Below, one piece after another: positions 63,716-64,000 of a stretch of DNA of 64,000 bases. Within the stretch, counting starts at the first letter, position 1. Each line of letters starts with the position of its first letter. Under the pieces are notes generated by a model that saw nothing but the letters and a program-made list of their open reading frames with translations, was not told where the DNA came from and made no database searches. Position numbers and translations under genes: made by a program. This DNA is from Methylococcaceae bacterium. Lineage in GTDB: Bacteria; Pseudomonadota; Gammaproteobacteria; Methylococcales; Methylomonadaceae. Location of the stretch: positions 20,699-84,698 of the forward strand of contig JAKIUK010000007.1 of assembly GCA_021647585.1 (NCBI GenBank). Direction: 5' to 3'.

Positions 63716-63865
63716 TGTCATTTCAACCAGCGAGAGAAATCTTTGTCAATCAGAAATAGGCTTAGACTCAAGATTCCTCCCGTTGGTCGGAATGATACCG
63801 TTTGTGAAGTTAACCTACAAACGTCAATATCGAGGGTAACTTGCGATAGGATAATAGTCATTTTT
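63716..63865. repeat. R3 element, copy c (inverse orientation)
   Basis: TGTCATTTCAACCAGCGAG at the left, then CGTTGGTCGGAATGATACCG, TTTGTGAAGTTAACCTACAA, ACGTCAATATCGAGGGTAAC and GATAGGATAATAGTCAT, which are the reverse of the R3 sequence at 21.65-21.73 kb. The order of parts differs from copy a, so the family may be modular. Confidence 0.7.
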
Positions 63866-63874
63866 TTAGCTTTA

Positions 63875-64000
63875 CCTAGAAAAATCAGTTGGATCACGGA
63901 TTCTAGCACAAGCTCTTGATTCCTCAGCACTTCACAGATAATTGCTCCTGCATGATCTGCATTCAGTACATCCTTGTACTTCAAAAAAATACCCGCTTAA
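63875..64000. repeat. R1 element, copy F (cut by the window end)
   Basis: CCTAGAAAAATCAGTTGG followed by ATCACGGATTCTAGCACAAG and the internal segment of the long form. Same orientation as copy A. The left flank is CTTTA; the right end and any target duplication lie beyond the window. Confidence 0.85.

Noticed and set aside
1..64000. CRISPR array
   Set aside because: Repeats in the window are dispersed inverted-repeat elements; no regularly spaced direct repeats or cas genes were seen.

Overview
The window is A+T-rich chromosomal DNA of a gammaproteobacterium. Gene order rpsU-yqeY-dnaG-rpoD followed by a CAU-anticodon tRNA, a monofunctional hisB in hisBHAFIE, tatABC, BipA/TypA, a GacA/Rsm-type small RNA locus and a YheS-type ABC-F protein all fit that class. 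An aerobic, possibly methanotroph-like (Methylococcales) organism is a guess from the accessory gene set and repeat load; no methane-oxidation gene is in the window.

Layout. 1-5.2 kb: 5' part of metK, tRNA-Ile2, and the macromolecular synthesis operon rpoD-dnaG-yqeY-rpsU (minus strand). 5.2-9.3 kb: tsaD, plsY, folB-folK, a pteridine reductase-like SDR and a GDSL lipoprotein. 9.7-14.6 kb: tatABC-hisEIFAHB on the minus strand. 14.6-15.3 kb: a palindromic repeat and a probable CsrA/RsmA-sequestering RNA. 15.3-19 kb: typA, a methyltransferase and a LysR regulator. 19.1-19.3 kb: a candidate sRNA with CU-rich loops. 19.3-25.1 kb: end of a surface-glycan cluster (4,6-dehydratase, phosphoglycosyl transferase, epimerase, two GT2 enzymes). 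25.2-34.9 kb: late cobalamin synthesis (cobQ, cbiB, cobD, bluB, cobS, cobT, cobU), split by a decayed IS66 element. 34.9-41 kb: an orphan TssB-TssC-like sheath fusion, membrane proteins, ABC-F, SPFH and DUF2782 proteins. 41.4-46 kb: GST, a PNPOx-FNR-ferredoxin fusion and an L,D-transpeptidase. 46.9-56.1 kb: a PKD-repeat protein with one CxxCH, then a TetR-controlled envelope export cluster (DUF1302 protein, LolA-like, SDR, MMPL pump, GST). 57.8-60 kb: homoserine kinase coupled to an ABC ATPase. 61.4-63.6 kb: V4R protein and a diguanylate cyclase.

The intergenic spaces hold several families of short non-autonomous inverted-repeat elements. The clearest are R1 (about 162 or 212 bp, ends CCTAGAAA, 5-bp target duplications on all five complete copies), R2 (about 135 bp, ends TACTTTGTCA) and R4 (exactly 185 bp, 8-bp target duplications on both copies). 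One R1 copy sits inside an R2 copy and another inside the IS66 remnant, so their order of arrival can be read. R3, R5, R6 and R7 are further families seen here. All R numbers are labels used only in this annotation.

Most interesting: the R1/R4 MITE families, the Rsm-type RNA with a GacA-box-like site, the CU-loop sRNA candidate, the orphan TssBC fusion, the three matching TetR operator sites that tie two operons into one regulon, and a gene-less copy of the leader found upstream of the PKD protein.
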